The position numbers were made by a program, and so were the translations under genes. Of a DNA stretch of 41,291 bases, positions 29,907-37,987 are shown piece after piece. This DNA comes from a virus: positions 1 to 41,291 of the IMG/VR virus record IMGVR_UViG_3300009509_000045; one strand, 5' to 3'. The notes beneath the pieces are model-generated. The model ran no database searches. It saw only the letters and a program-made list of their open reading frames with translations, and was not told the DNA's origin. Numbering within the stretch: position 1 is the first letter of the stretch; each line of letters starts with the position of its first letter.

Positions 29907-30853
29907 AAGAAAAAGCGTTACAGGCTAGAAGCCTCCAAGAGCAGTATATAAGAGCGTACGAGACAGACTTTGAAGAGGGACGCAGACTAGAGCTAGAGTA
30001 CCTAGACCTAAAAAGAGAGGTACTCCTAAGCGTAGACGACAATATCAAAAGGCAGAAGTCGCTACCTATCCACGTGATTAAGAAGCGCGTAGCAGAAATG
30101 CCAAAGAGACCAAAGAGAGAGACGGGTATTCGCTCTTTAGATATGGAACTCGTAACAGAGGCGCAGAAAATGAGAGGCGAGAGAGGCGGACTCTCTTTAG
30201 GGAACTATATACAGATAGCCGGAAGCAGAGGCGCGGGTAAGTCCTCTTTTATGCTAAAGATACTTACAAGCCTAAGTAACTACGAGCCGGTATGTTGGAT
30301 AGATTTTGAAATGGGGGAGAAGAGAGTCGTAGAGAAGCTAAAAGACTTCGACCACAGCGACGACAACCTACTCTATTACAACTCTAGCAGATACCTAGAC
30401 GAGATTATCGCAGAGATTAAGTTCTTAAACGCGTCCGGAGTAAATCACTTCGTTATCGACTCTACGATGAAAATTATGGTTAAGGGCGTGGCGGACAAGT
30501 ACGACAGATTTTCGCTTATCTCTCAAATGCTCTCAGAGCTTACAAGTACGCTTATGGTGAATATCTACATTATTAACCAAATGAGCCAAAGTGCAGAACG
30601 CGACGGCGTGCTATCTATTAAGCACGGTAACGACGCAGAGTACGACGCGGACTATATCTTTTACGTCCTAAAGATGAAAAAAGAGGTAAACGGAGAGATA
30701 GTAAAAGACGAGCTAGGCTTTGAAATGTACGACGAGGATATGAGGGTAATCAAATGCACTAAGAATAGAGAGGACGATAGAACATTTACGGCGGTGATTA
30801 ATAAATCGGAGATATTCGGCATTAAGCCTATAGAGATTACGTACGAGGGGTAG
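29900..30853 (+). CDS. RecA-fold ATPase, DnaB/RepA-like replicative helicase
   Basis: 317 residues. Walker A GSRGAGKSS at residues 108-116, acidic WIDFEMGE near 133-140, Walker B HFVIDST with Asp187, a sensor-like IYIINQMSQ around 216, and the DnaB-type HGNDAEYDADYIFYV segment. It should unwind DNA at the phage fork as a hexamer. The 100 residues before Walker A are helical and could dock the preceding DnaB-N-like protein. No zinc-finger primase domain is present. Confidence 0.8.
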   Translation: MLKEKALQARSLQEQYIRAYETDFEEGRRLELEYLDLKREVLLSVDDNIKRQKSLPIHVIKKRVAEMPKRPKRETGIRSLDMELVTEAQKMRGERGGLSLGNYIQIAGSRGAGKSSFMLKILTSLSNYEPVCWIDFEMGEKRVVEKLKDFDHSDDNLLYYNSSRYLDEIIAEIKFLNASGVNHFVIDSTMKIMVKGVADKYDRFSLISQMLSELTSTLMVNIYIINQMSQSAERDGVLSIKHGNDAEYDADYIFYVLKMKKEVNGEIVKDELGFEMYDEDMRVIKCTKNREDDRTFTAVINKSEIFGIKPIEITYEG

Positions 30854-30855
30854 CT

Positions 30856-31077
30856 ATGGAAGTGGACGACATTAAAGAGCCTAGCCATTATAAATTTTTT
30901 GATATGGAGGCCTTAGACATCATAGAGGCCTCTTTGACTCCGGAAGAGTTTAAAGGGTATCTAAAAGGCAATGGTCTCAAGTACAGGCTAAGACTAGGGA
31001 AAAAAGACGAGGCGCTTAAAGATTTAGGCAAGGCAGAACAATACGAAAAAATCTATAAAGAGAGGGTTACAAAATGA
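30856..31077 (+). CDS. DUF3310 family protein, 73 aa
   Basis: EPSHYKFFDMEALDIIEASL followed by GYLKGNGLKYRLRLGKKDEA and DLGKAEQYEKI is the DUF3310 signature (called SaV-like in some phages), nearly full-length. Found next to replication genes in many phages; proposed to bind nucleotides or nucleic acid but unproven. It lies 2 bases after the helicase gene and overlaps the SSB start by 4. Confidence 0.85.
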   Translation: MEVDDIKEPSHYKFFDMEALDIIEASLTPEEFKGYLKGNGLKYRLRLGKKDEALKDLGKAEQYEKIYKERVTK

Positions 31078-31514
31078 ACAATATTAACATACTAGGAACG
31101 ATTACGAGAGACATAGAAACAAGACAAACTAATGGAGGCCTAACTATTGCCTCTTTTGGTATCGCGTGGAACAAAAAAGTAAAACAGACGGACGGAAGCT
31201 ACACAGACAAGGCGCACTTTTTCGAGGTAACGGCTTTTGGGAAAAAAGGCGAGATTATAAATAATCACTTTGGTAAAGGAGACCGTATCTTAATAAACGG
31301 AGAGCTAGCGTATGACTCTTGGACGGGTACAGACGGCGCTAAGAAGAGTAAAACATATATCGCTCTAAACGACTTCGACTTCTACGGAAGCAATAAGAAC
31401 GGCGGACAAGGCGGAGGAAATAGAAGCTCTTACAGCGCTCCACATCAAGAAGAGGAGTCTCCAAGTAGCGACGTACCGGAGATAGATATTAACGAGGACG
31501 AGATACCGTTCTAG
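31074..31514 (+). CDS. ssb: single-stranded DNA-binding protein
   Basis: 146 residues. OB fold at residues 1-105 (NILGTITRDIETRQTNGG, FFEVTAFGKKGEIINNHF), a Gly/Ser/Asn-rich linker, and the acidic tip DINEDEIPF that recruits partner enzymes. It protects single strands during replication and recombination and probably loads the Sak-like annealase. Coupled to DUF3310 by an ATGA overlap. Confidence 0.9.
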   Translation: MNNINILGTITRDIETRQTNGGLTIASFGIAWNKKVKQTDGSYTDKAHFFEVTAFGKKGEIINNHFGKGDRILINGELAYDSWTGTDGAKKSKTYIALNDFDFYGSNKNGGQGGGNRSSYSAPHQEEESPSSDVPEIDINEDEIPF

Positions 31515-31525
31515 GAGGTTGGAAA

Positions 31526-31714
31526 ATGTTTAAGCGCACGTTTAGGATACATAAAAAAGAGAATTGTCTTTACTACCTACAGGAGCGAAAGCTCTTTAAG
31601 TGGAGGGACGTAACAATCAAGGGTATGAAGATAAAGGACGCGAGCTATAACGCGATATTGAAATACTCAGCTACCTACGTGGTTAGACACGCAGTAAATT
31701 TTAAGAACATATAA
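31526..31714 (+). CDS. small basic hypothetical protein, 62 aa
   Basis: Preceded by AGGAGGTTGG, a very strong ribosome site. Basic and rich in Tyr, Phe and Lys (RIHKKENCLYYLQERKLFKW), which suggests nucleic-acid binding; no family recognised. It lies 11 bases after ssb. Confidence 0.7.
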   Translation: MFKRTFRIHKKENCLYYLQERKLFKWRDVTIKGMKIKDASYNAILKYSATYVVRHAVNFKNI

Positions 31715-31726
31715 GGAGATAAAAAA

Positions 31727-31969
31727 ATGATGAACGGAATAGCAAAAGAGCCTAAATACAAATTCGAGCCTAAAGAGGTCAATAGCGTTAAGGATAAAAA
31801 CGGGGTTTTCCTCTCTATTGGTAACAGGGTGAAAGACGCTAAGGGTAAAGAGTGGAAGCTAGACAATATCGGAGGCGTCTCTATGCTCGTCTATCCGGTT
31901 GTAGGAGCGGTAAAAAAGACTCAGGTACTTAGTAAAGTGGACTTTAAAGAGTACGAAAAGGTCGCATAA
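31727..31969 (+). CDS. small beta-rich hypothetical protein, 80 aa
   Basis: AAGGAGAT lies before ATG 31727. The middle (GVFLSIGNRVKDAKGKEWKL) has the pattern of a small SH3-like or KOW-like barrel. Its stop overlaps the next start. Function unknown. Confidence 0.7.
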   Translation: MMNGIAKEPKYKFEPKEVNSVKDKNGVFLSIGNRVKDAKGKEWKLDNIGGVSMLVYPVVGAVKKTQVLSKVDFKEYEKVA

Positions 31970-32382
31970 TGAGCGCAAAATGTAACTACCTCCTACCTCT
32001 AGCGGAAGCCGGAGAGGAGCTAGGCGTAAACCCGTGTACGTTCTACGATAAGCAGTACGAAAAATACACGGAGTTTATACACGAAGTAGACGGCGTTAAG
32101 ATGATGGACGTTATCGGCTTCAAGGATAAACAGGCCAAGAAGTCCGAGCTACTCCACAGGGTTAGGCAGTTCGTCTCCTATATGCACGAAGAAGAGGGAG
32201 AGACGTACTCTAAGATAGCGACAGTATCAGAGGCCGACCATCAATCTATCTCTAAGCTAGAGTTCGGGTACGACATAGCGCTAAAGATACTTTTATGGTA
32301 TGCCAAAAACGACCGCTTTGCGATAGTACGCTTCGACAAGTTCTACGGGTGGGACTTCAAGCTAAAAACAAGGTCTAAGTAA
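31969..32382 (+). CDS. hypothetical protein with HTH-like N-terminus, 137 aa
   Basis: Residues 8-30 (LAEAGEELGVNPCTFYDKQY) resemble a helix-turn-helix, followed by a second helical region (GETYSKIATVSEADHQSISK) of similar type. A DNA-binding protein of the rightward operon is plausible; no family recognised. The ATG overlaps the previous stop (TAATGA), and its stop is next to the following start. Confidence 0.65.
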   Translation: MSAKCNYLLPLAEAGEELGVNPCTFYDKQYEKYTEFIHEVDGVKMMDVIGFKDKQAKKSELLHRVRQFVSYMHEEEGETYSKIATVSEADHQSISKLEFGYDIALKILLWYAKNDRFAIVRFDKFYGWDFKLKTRSK

Positions 32383-32606
32383 TGCAGAGTAAGAGAGCCT
32401 CGCATATAGAGGCCGGAGTTAATCAGGTGGCCGGACTAGCGATAGGTTGGAGCTTGGTCTACTTCGTTTTTCCGGTTATGGGAGTGGCTACCACAGCCAC
32501 GCAAGCGACTATCTCTAGCGCTATGTTCTTTATCAGTTCATACGCTAGGACATACGTAATTAGACGAATATTTAATAAATACACTACGGGGGTTAAAAAT
32601 GGGTAA
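32382..32606 (+). CDS. phage membrane protein (DUF7220-like), 74 aa
   Basis: Two membrane helices (VAGLAIGWSLVYFVFPVMGV and TISSAMFFISSYARTYVI) followed by the conserved RRIFNKY. This pattern, with an N-terminal Ser/Arg segment and the RxYxxRRxF ending, occurs in many phage early regions; function unknown. Its stop overlaps the next gene by 8 bases. Confidence 0.7.
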   Translation: MQSKRASHIEAGVNQVAGLAIGWSLVYFVFPVMGVATTATQATISSAMFFISSYARTYVIRRIFNKYTTGVKNG

Positions 32607-32835
32607 AGGTCAGAGCGACGAAAAAGGGACGGGAGTATGTAAATGCGGGGTAAAGATAAGTTTTTACTCCAAAATGTGTTTACCTTGTACGAAAGAGGAC
32701 AGGATTAAAAACCCTAGAAAATACAAGAAAAAAGACACTATCGACAAGAACATAAAGCCGTATATGTTAAGACGCCATAGTGGGGAGCTTAATACTAGGA
32801 CGAGCAACTCTTGTATGTCCGGAGGCGAGATATGA
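32599..32835 (+). CDS. small zinc-ribbon-like protein, 78 aa
   Basis: CKCG at residues 14-17 and CLPC at 28-31 make a likely zinc site, then a basic tail (KNPRKYKKKDTIDKN). This suits a small nucleic-acid-binding protein. GGGGGT lies before the ATG inside the membrane-protein gene end. Function unknown. Confidence 0.65.
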   Translation: MGKGQSDEKGTGVCKCGVKISFYSKMCLPCTKEDRIKNPRKYKKKDTIDKNIKPYMLRRHSGELNTRTSNSCMSGGEI

Positions 32836-32838
32836 AGT

Positions 32839-32872
32839 AAACCGCACGTACACGGGGATAATAGACTAAGAT
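32839..32872 (+). promoter_or_regulatory. proposed late-type promoter L5 (variant)
   Basis: AAACCGCAC at 32839-32847 (seven of nine as in L1-L4), 19 bases, TAAGAT at 32867-32872. The next gene starts at 32880, so the mRNA would be leaderless or nearly so. It falls in one of the few gaps of the rightward operon, which raises the chance that it is real. Confidence 0.5.
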
Positions 32873-32879
32873 AAGTTAT

Positions 32880-33179
32880 ATGGATACGACTAGATACTTA
32901 TACGGAATTGACGCTAAAGAGTTTATGTATATGCCTTACCATAAGGCGCTACGTTACAAGTTGGAAAAAGGTAAAGCGCTCTACGAGAAGCTCTACTACT
33001 CCGACACTAGACCTTACGAAGTTGCGCTACGGCTTCATAGGGTTTTTAAAGCGATTAGACATAATGAAAAACTTTTAAGGGAGTTAGAAAATGAACTTAG
33101 GCCTACAAAGACACTCTACGCACGCTTCAAAAAAGCACTCACTCACACACGCTACAGGATACGCGCACTCCTCTACTAG
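32880..33179 (+). CDS. basic hypothetical protein, 99 aa
   Basis: Strongly basic, Tyr- and Arg-rich helical protein (KFMYMP-type N-terminus, then KALRYKLEKGKALYEKLYY). No ribosome site precedes the ATG, and a proposed promoter lies immediately upstream, so leaderless translation is likely. The predicted pI is very high; nucleic-acid binding is plausible. No family recognised. Confidence 0.6.
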   Translation: MDTTRYLYGIDAKEFMYMPYHKALRYKLEKGKALYEKLYYSDTRPYEVALRLHRVFKAIRHNEKLLRELENELRPTKTLYARFKKALTHTRYRIRALLY

Positions 33180-33203
33180 ACTACCGGTAATAGGAGCGTA
33201 ACT

Positions 33204-33410
33204 ATGCTACTTGATATATACCTAGACGGCGTTATCGTCGCTTTTATTTTGATACTTATTGCGAACTATATCTCTTGGGACAACTTTAAGGCTAGATACG
33301 GGACGTATAAGACTATTTTCTACGCTACGACTTGGACGCTTACAAGTTGGCTCTATGTTTTCCTACTACTTAGGGTTATTCTCAAAAAGGCGAATAATGA
33401 CGCTAAGTAA
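33204..33410 (+). CDS. small two-helix membrane protein, 68 aa
   Basis: Two hydrophobic stretches (DGVIVAFILILIANYI and TLTSWLYVFLLLRVIL) joined by a charged loop. TAGGAG lies about 8 bases before the ATG. Unknown function. It overlaps the following HNH gene by 14 bases. Confidence 0.65.
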   Translation: MLLDIYLDGVIVAFILILIANYISWDNFKARYGTYKTIFYATTWTLTSWLYVFLLLRVILKKANNDAK

Positions 33411-33720
33411 ATCTAAGCAGTTGAATTGGAATAAGGCCAAGAACGACAAAAAGCTATCGAAGCCGGAGCTAGAGTCTTTCGTAGGTACGATAGACCGTAT
33501 CTCTAAAGGCTTTTGTCAGCTATGTAAGGTCAATAAGATAGGCGAGTATCACCACTCACTCTATGGGAGCTTCGGCGCGGACAAGGACGACCGCTCTCTT
33601 ATGGGTATATGTGTACCTTGCCACTACGCCATACATCACGGCAAGGACGGCGGAAGCCAAGAGCTAAGAGCGAGAGCCATAGTTATAGGCGCTCGTAATT
33701 GGAGGGTACATAATGGCTAG
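33397..33720 (+). CDS. HNH nuclease-like protein (DUF968/Ref-type), 107 aa
   Basis: ATG 33397 with AAAAAGG 6 bases upstream is preferred to an open extension back to 33259 that would overlap the membrane gene. CQLC, EYHHSLYG, then CVPCHYAIHHG gives two Cys pairs and the His residues of a compact HNH domain, similar to phage recombination-associated HNH proteins. It precedes DUF1064 and a phosphoesterase, together a set of DNA-processing enzymes. Confidence 0.75.
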   Translation: MTLSKSKQLNWNKAKNDKKLSKPELESFVGTIDRISKGFCQLCKVNKIGEYHHSLYGSFGADKDDRSLMGICVPCHYAIHHGKDGGSQELRARAIVIGARNWRVHNG

Positions 33721-34144
33721 ACATAACAACGCTAAAAAAACTACTGTTACCTTTCAGCACGAGAGCTACGAATTTCCGTCTAAGGCAGAGGCAGACCATT
33801 TTCTAATCTTGGCTAACAGGCTAAAGCGCTTCGAGATAGACAAGCTAAAGCTACAACCTCTCTTTATGCTTACGGACAGCATTACCGTAGAGTCGGACAA
33901 GACAAAAAGCGGGAAAGCGACCATAACCGGACTTAAATATACTCCGGACTTTGAATACTGCGAGAACGGTAAGAAAATCGTCGTAGAGGTAAAGGGCAGA
34001 AAAACAAAAGACTACCAAATGCGATATAAACTATTTTTGGCCGTAGCCTATAGTAAGTACGGGGTAGATACGTTTATCGAGGTAAATAACGGCGTAGAGA
34101 CTCGCTACGAGTGTAATACTGTAAAAGCTAAGGCGGTGGCATAA
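33713..34144 (+). CDS. DUF1064 PD-(D/E)XK nuclease-like protein, 143 aa
   Basis: SKAEADHFLILANRL at the N-terminus, then LQPLFML, YTPDFEY and VVEVKGR: the DUF1064 layout. Glu26, Asp79, Glu92 and Lys94 form a complete PD-(D/E)XK active site, so a structure-specific or nicking endonuclease is likely. It overlaps its upstream neighbour by 8 bases and abuts the next (TAATG). Confidence 0.8.
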   Translation: MARHNNAKKTTVTFQHESYEFPSKAEADHFLILANRLKRFEIDKLKLQPLFMLTDSITVESDKTKSGKATITGLKYTPDFEYCENGKKIVVEVKGRKTKDYQMRYKLFLAVAYSKYGVDTFIEVNNGVETRYECNTVKAKAVA

Positions 34145-35334
34145 TGAACGTAATCAGTAAATACGAGAGATACCTAGAGGTATGCGAGACTCCAAGACAA
34201 AAGGAGATAATCAAGAAGCTCATAGAGATAAACCACGTCAAAAAAGCCGGTAAAGCTCTAGGCGTAAAAGAGCGTACCATATACGCGACTCTAGCACTAC
34301 TTAAAAAGAAAATGTCCGCAATAGGTAAAGGCGACCACTTCATCGCGGACAGTAACCTAGCAGATACAGGCCTAGCAGTTACCGGAACGTCTACGGCATA
34401 CAATAAGGACGGAGAGGCGGTCATACAATGGGTAAAGACCAATAAGGCAGTAGAGGACAAAGCCAAAGCATTAAAAGACGCGATAGACGCTATCGTAGCT
34501 AATGCAGAGGGCAAGGCCACAGTAACGGAAGTACCTACTCACTCTATGGACGAAAACCTACTTAACGTCTATATCAGTAACGACCTACACTTCGGCGCGT
34601 ATATGTGGGGAGAAGAGACACTAGACAGGGATTACGACCTAACCATAGCGGACACTCAGCTTAAAAGCGCAATATCATATCTAGTAGAGAACTCTCCGGC
34701 CACTAAGGTAGCCATTATCGCAGACTTGGGAGACACTACAGAGGGGGACAACTTCAAAAACCAAACGCCTACGAACGGACATAACCTAGACGTAGACGGT
34801 AGATATTCTAAGGTACTAACCGTAGCTATGGAGGCTATGGTAAATCTAGTCAATGAAGCGCTAAAAAAACACGAGACCGTCCACTTTATCAATATAGGCG
34901 GAAACCACGACATCGTTACATCGCACGCGATAAGAGCTTTCGTAAAGGCTTGGTTTAAAGACGAGCCTAGAGTAATCGTAGACACTTCTCCAGCTCCACA
35001 AAAATACTACCTACACGGAAGCACGCTACTAGGCTTTGCTCACGGGGACGGCCTACGTATGCACGACGCCGGCGAGTGTATGGCTATGCACAACGAAAGC
35101 GTATGGAGCGAGACACGTAACCGCTACTACCACTTCGGACACAACCATAAGGATAAGGTCGTAGACGGTAGGCTCTGTAAGGCGGAGTCCCATCGTAATA
35201 TCGCTCCTCTAAATGCGTGGGCGTCAAATAACGGCTTTGGTAGACAGATAGGCACGATGAAGTCTATAACGTACTGTACCGTACAAGGCGAGAAGAGTAG
35301 AAACCTCTTTAACGTATCCGTAGGAGGGAACTAA
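34144..35334 (+). CDS. HTH plus calcineurin-type metallophosphoesterase, 396 aa
   Basis: Residues 15-58 are a helix-turn-helix (KAGKALGVKERTIYATLALL). The catalytic part starts near 140: DLH at 147-149, GDTTEGD near 194, GGNHD near 253, FAHGD near 298 and GHNH near 331, all metal-binding motifs of the calcineurin-like family. Such phage proteins are usually called DNA-repair exonucleases by similarity to Mre11/SbcD, though phosphodiesterase action on nucleotides is an alternative. No separate SbcC-like ATPase is present. Confidence 0.8.
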   Translation: MNVISKYERYLEVCETPRQKEIIKKLIEINHVKKAGKALGVKERTIYATLALLKKKMSAIGKGDHFIADSNLADTGLAVTGTSTAYNKDGEAVIQWVKTNKAVEDKAKALKDAIDAIVANAEGKATVTEVPTHSMDENLLNVYISNDLHFGAYMWGEETLDRDYDLTIADTQLKSAISYLVENSPATKVAIIADLGDTTEGDNFKNQTPTNGHNLDVDGRYSKVLTVAMEAMVNLVNEALKKHETVHFINIGGNHDIVTSHAIRAFVKAWFKDEPRVIVDTSPAPQKYYLHGSTLLGFAHGDGLRMHDAGECMAMHNESVWSETRNRYYHFGHNHKDKVVDGRLCKAESHRNIAPLNAWASNNGFGRQIGTMKSITYCTVQGEKSRNLFNVSVGGN

Positions 35335-35777
35335 TGGACGCGAATATCGAGGCTTTGTATTACGTATGTATAGACAGGATAGACGACGAAAACCTAGAGC
35401 TAGCAGAGGAGTACCTTATCGGGTGTATCACGTTCCTACATAGACAAGCGAACGGGAGAGCGGATAGAGACCGCATTAAAGAGGACTTCGACCTAGACAG
35501 GGGAGTAGAGAAGTACGAGGACGAGCTTATCATAATCTCACGTATGAGAGACGAGACACTACGTACACTTATAGCCTCTAGCTTAGACCTTAGTAGCTAC
35601 GTGGATATGCTTACGGACGTACACGATAAGATTAACGGAGCGGTATACGACAAAGTACAGGCCTATAACCAAACGGCCAAGATACGCAAGGCCATCAAGA
35701 TACTAGAGAGTATGGAGCTTATCATCAACGACAAAGGCAATTATATACAGCCTAGCCTATTTAGCGAAGAGGACTAA
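35334..35777 (+). CDS. hypothetical helical protein, 147 aa
   Basis: Acidic and all-helical, with a coiled-coil-like middle (KYEDELIIISRMRDETLRTL) and the ending IQPSLFSEED, whose QxSLF motif resembles a sliding-clamp-binding peptide (QLSLF type). If so it would tether to the host beta clamp; inference. TAATG overlap with the phosphoesterase gene and GGAGGG upstream. Confidence 0.7.
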   Translation: MDANIEALYYVCIDRIDDENLELAEEYLIGCITFLHRQANGRADRDRIKEDFDLDRGVEKYEDELIIISRMRDETLRTLIASSLDLSSYVDMLTDVHDKINGAVYDKVQAYNQTAKIRKAIKILESMELIINDKGNYIQPSLFSEED

Positions 35778-35957
35778 ATGAGAAATAAAAATAAATCATT
35801 TACAGGCTACAAAAGACAAGACAGGCCTAGACAAAAAGATATGTCGGATATTAAGCTACCCAAAGCGTATAAGGTGAACGGGTTTTATGTAATAGGAGAG
35901 CGAGAAGCCTCTCTCTTTGCAGAAGCGGGGTTTAAAGTCGAGGGACTAGATGGCTAA
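35778..35957 (+). CDS. small hypothetical protein, 59 aa
   Basis: ATG 35778 directly after the previous stop (TAAATG) and stop at 35957, 8 bases inside the TerS gene. Basic N-terminal third (KNKSFTGYKRQDRPRQK), then a small fold (AYKVNGFYVIGEREASLFAE). It fills the space between two genes completely, so it is probably real. Function unknown. Confidence 0.65.
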   Translation: MRNKNKSFTGYKRQDRPRQKDMSDIKLPKAYKVNGFYVIGEREASLFAEAGFKVEGLDG

Positions 35958-36570
35958 ATTAACCGAGAGACAAAAGAGCAATATCGTAGCCAAGTATAAG
36001 ACCGGACAGTATACGAAAGCGGAGTTAGCCAAGAGCTACAAAGTGGACGAGAAAACGATACGGAATATTACTAAGGACGTAGAGCCGGAAAACGCCCATA
36101 TCGTCGAGGCGCAGTTAATCATCGAGCGAGAGAAAAAGTCCGGTAAAAGTCCGGCAGAAGTCCGAGAGATAGACAACGCAGTAAAGTACCGGTTAGAACA
36201 GGAGTTTAACGACGACAATAACAGGGTAAAGGTATACGACGTTACGAGCAAGATACTAGACCAAGTAGCTAAGATTATGAATAACGGAACGGTACAGAGG
36301 ATAGAGAAAGACTTTAAGGACGGAGCGACTCTACGCAAGGTCGTAGACCACCCTCTTACTCCTAGAGACCTAAAAGAGTCTATGGAGGCAGTAGACAAGG
36401 CGAGCGTAACGCTAAACGTAAACCAAAGACACGCGCCAAAGACGGAGATTAAGAACACTAACGGACTTATGGCTAACTTTGAAGTACCGGAGATAGAGGG
36501 TTACGATGTAGAGGTTATCAATATGGACGAGATAGAACAGGCTAAGGCGATGGCAAGAGGTGAAGAGTGA
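35950..36570 (+). CDS. terminase small subunit
   Basis: 206 residues. The N-terminal helix-turn-helix (KYKTGQYTKAELAKSYKVDE) is the DNA-binding part of many TerS proteins; a central oligomerisation region (VYDVTSKILDQVAKIMNNG) follows and an acidic C-terminal tail contacts TerL. Position next to TerL with an ATGAG overlap confirms the call. It selects the packaging start site. Confidence 0.75.
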   Translation: MAKLTERQKSNIVAKYKTGQYTKAELAKSYKVDEKTIRNITKDVEPENAHIVEAQLIIEREKKSGKSPAEVREIDNAVKYRLEQEFNDDNNRVKVYDVTSKILDQVAKIMNNGTVQRIEKDFKDGATLRKVVDHPLTPRDLKESMEAVDKASVTLNVNQRHAPKTEIKNTNGLMANFEVPEIEGYDVEVINMDEIEQAKAMARGEE

Positions 36571-37928
36571 GTCAAGCGCCAATAGTCCCACGTATCAGGG
36601 TTAAGAAAAAGTCCTTAATCCATCAAGTCGCTTTTGTAACGAGCGACGCCAAGTATCCGGCTCTTATCGGAGGTCTTGGAAGCGGTAAGACGGACGCAGG
36701 TATCGCTCGTATCCTTAACCTAAAGTACAAGTACCCTACCCTAGACGTGGCCTACTATATGCCCGACTACAACCTTATACGGGATAGAGGTATGTCCGGA
36801 GTGGAGGCAGAGCTAAAGCGTACAGGACAGCCGTTTACGACCAATAAGACGGACAAGACGATAGAGCTATGGGGACGTACCGGTAAGCGTGGTAAGATAT
36901 TCTTTCGGTCTATGTCTAATCCGGAGAAGATTATCGCCTATGAAGTGGCCGACTCTGTAATCGACGAACTCGATACGATGAAACCCGCAGACGCGAAGCA
37001 CGTCTATAAGAAGATAAGGGAGCGTAACCGTCAAAAGAAACCCGACGGAAAGCCTAACACTATCGGGGTTATCACTACGCCGGACTACGGGACGGAGGGA
37101 TACGTCTACGAGCTATATAACCGGTGCATAGATAAGGCCACTATGGACGGAGCGGGTAACTACGAGCTACTCAACGGGGGACGCGTAGGAGACTACCACT
37201 TGATAGAGGCGTGTACGGCGGATAATCCATTTTTACCGGACGACTACCTCGACGATATTCTCGAAATGTACGACGCTATCCTCGCTAATCTCTTTACGCG
37301 TGGTAAGATGGTCTCCCTTACGCAAGATAAGGTCTACCACTTCTACGACGTCCACGAGCATAACTCTAACGAGAGGGTGGAGAGAGGAGATAGGCTACTT
37401 ATAGGCCTAGACTTCAACGTAGGCGGGTGCGCGGTAACGGTACACGTGGAGAGGGACGGAAAACCGCACGCAGTAGACGAGTTCGCTCCAAAGGATACGT
37501 ACGCCATAGCCATAGAGATAAACAAGCGCTACAAAGGCCACGCGATTACGTTCTATCCGGACAGTTCAGGGGATAACGAAAGCTCTAACGCCTCCAAGAC
37601 GGATATACAGATACTAAAGGATAACGTCAATACAGGAGAGCCTATCAAGTTCGACTACCCTAGCGTAAACGGCTCGGTAAGGGACAGGGTAAACTCGGTT
37701 AATAATATGTTCTCTAAGGGGTTATACCGTATCAATAAGGCGCGATGTCCTCGTCTCTCTCACGCTTACGCGGTACAGGGGTGGGACAAAAACGGGAAGC
37801 CGGAGAAGTACGACGAGCATACAGGCGGAGCGATAGACGATTATACAGACTCCGGCGGATATGTAATAGTACGTAGGTATGGACTAATCAAACATAGGCT
37901 AAGTGTAGACGACTACGTAATGCGATAA
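36567..37928 (+). CDS. terminase large subunit
   Basis: 453-residue packaging motor. ATPase domain: Walker A GGLGSGKT at residues 35-42, Walker B SVIDE at 130-134, and a coupling-type motif VITTPDYGT near 170. Nuclease domain: first acidic motif LLIGLDFNVGG near 280 and a later YPDSSGDNE. Complete, with both domains present. It starts 4 bases inside the TerS gene. Confidence 0.9.
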   Translation: MSQAPIVPRIRVKKKSLIHQVAFVTSDAKYPALIGGLGSGKTDAGIARILNLKYKYPTLDVAYYMPDYNLIRDRGMSGVEAELKRTGQPFTTNKTDKTIELWGRTGKRGKIFFRSMSNPEKIIAYEVADSVIDELDTMKPADAKHVYKKIRERNRQKKPDGKPNTIGVITTPDYGTEGYVYELYNRCIDKATMDGAGNYELLNGGRVGDYHLIEACTADNPFLPDDYLDDILEMYDAILANLFTRGKMVSLTQDKVYHFYDVHEHNSNERVERGDRLLIGLDFNVGGCAVTVHVERDGKPHAVDEFAPKDTYAIAIEINKRYKGHAITFYPDSSGDNESSNASKTDIQILKDNVNTGEPIKFDYPSVNGSVRDRVNSVNNMFSKGLYRINKARCPRLSHAYAVQGWDKNGKPEKYDEHTGGAIDDYTDSGGYVIVRRYGLIKHRLSVDDYVMR

Positions 37929-37959
37929 CCGCAAAAGTCTACGCTAGCTATGCGATACT
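37926..37959 (+). promoter_or_regulatory. proposed late promoter L4 (portal)
   Basis: TAACCGCAA at 37926-37934 overlaps the TerL stop codon; after 19 bases comes GATACT at 37954-37959, 28 bases before the portal ATG. Same geometry as L1-L3. Confidence 0.55.
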
Positions 37960-37987
37960 AAGCCTAATTATCAAAAAAAGGCTAAAA

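Noticed and set aside
37458-37491. AAACCGCAC inside TerL as a further late promoter
   Set aside because: No -10-like hexamer at the expected distance; likewise CAACCGCAG near 5414.
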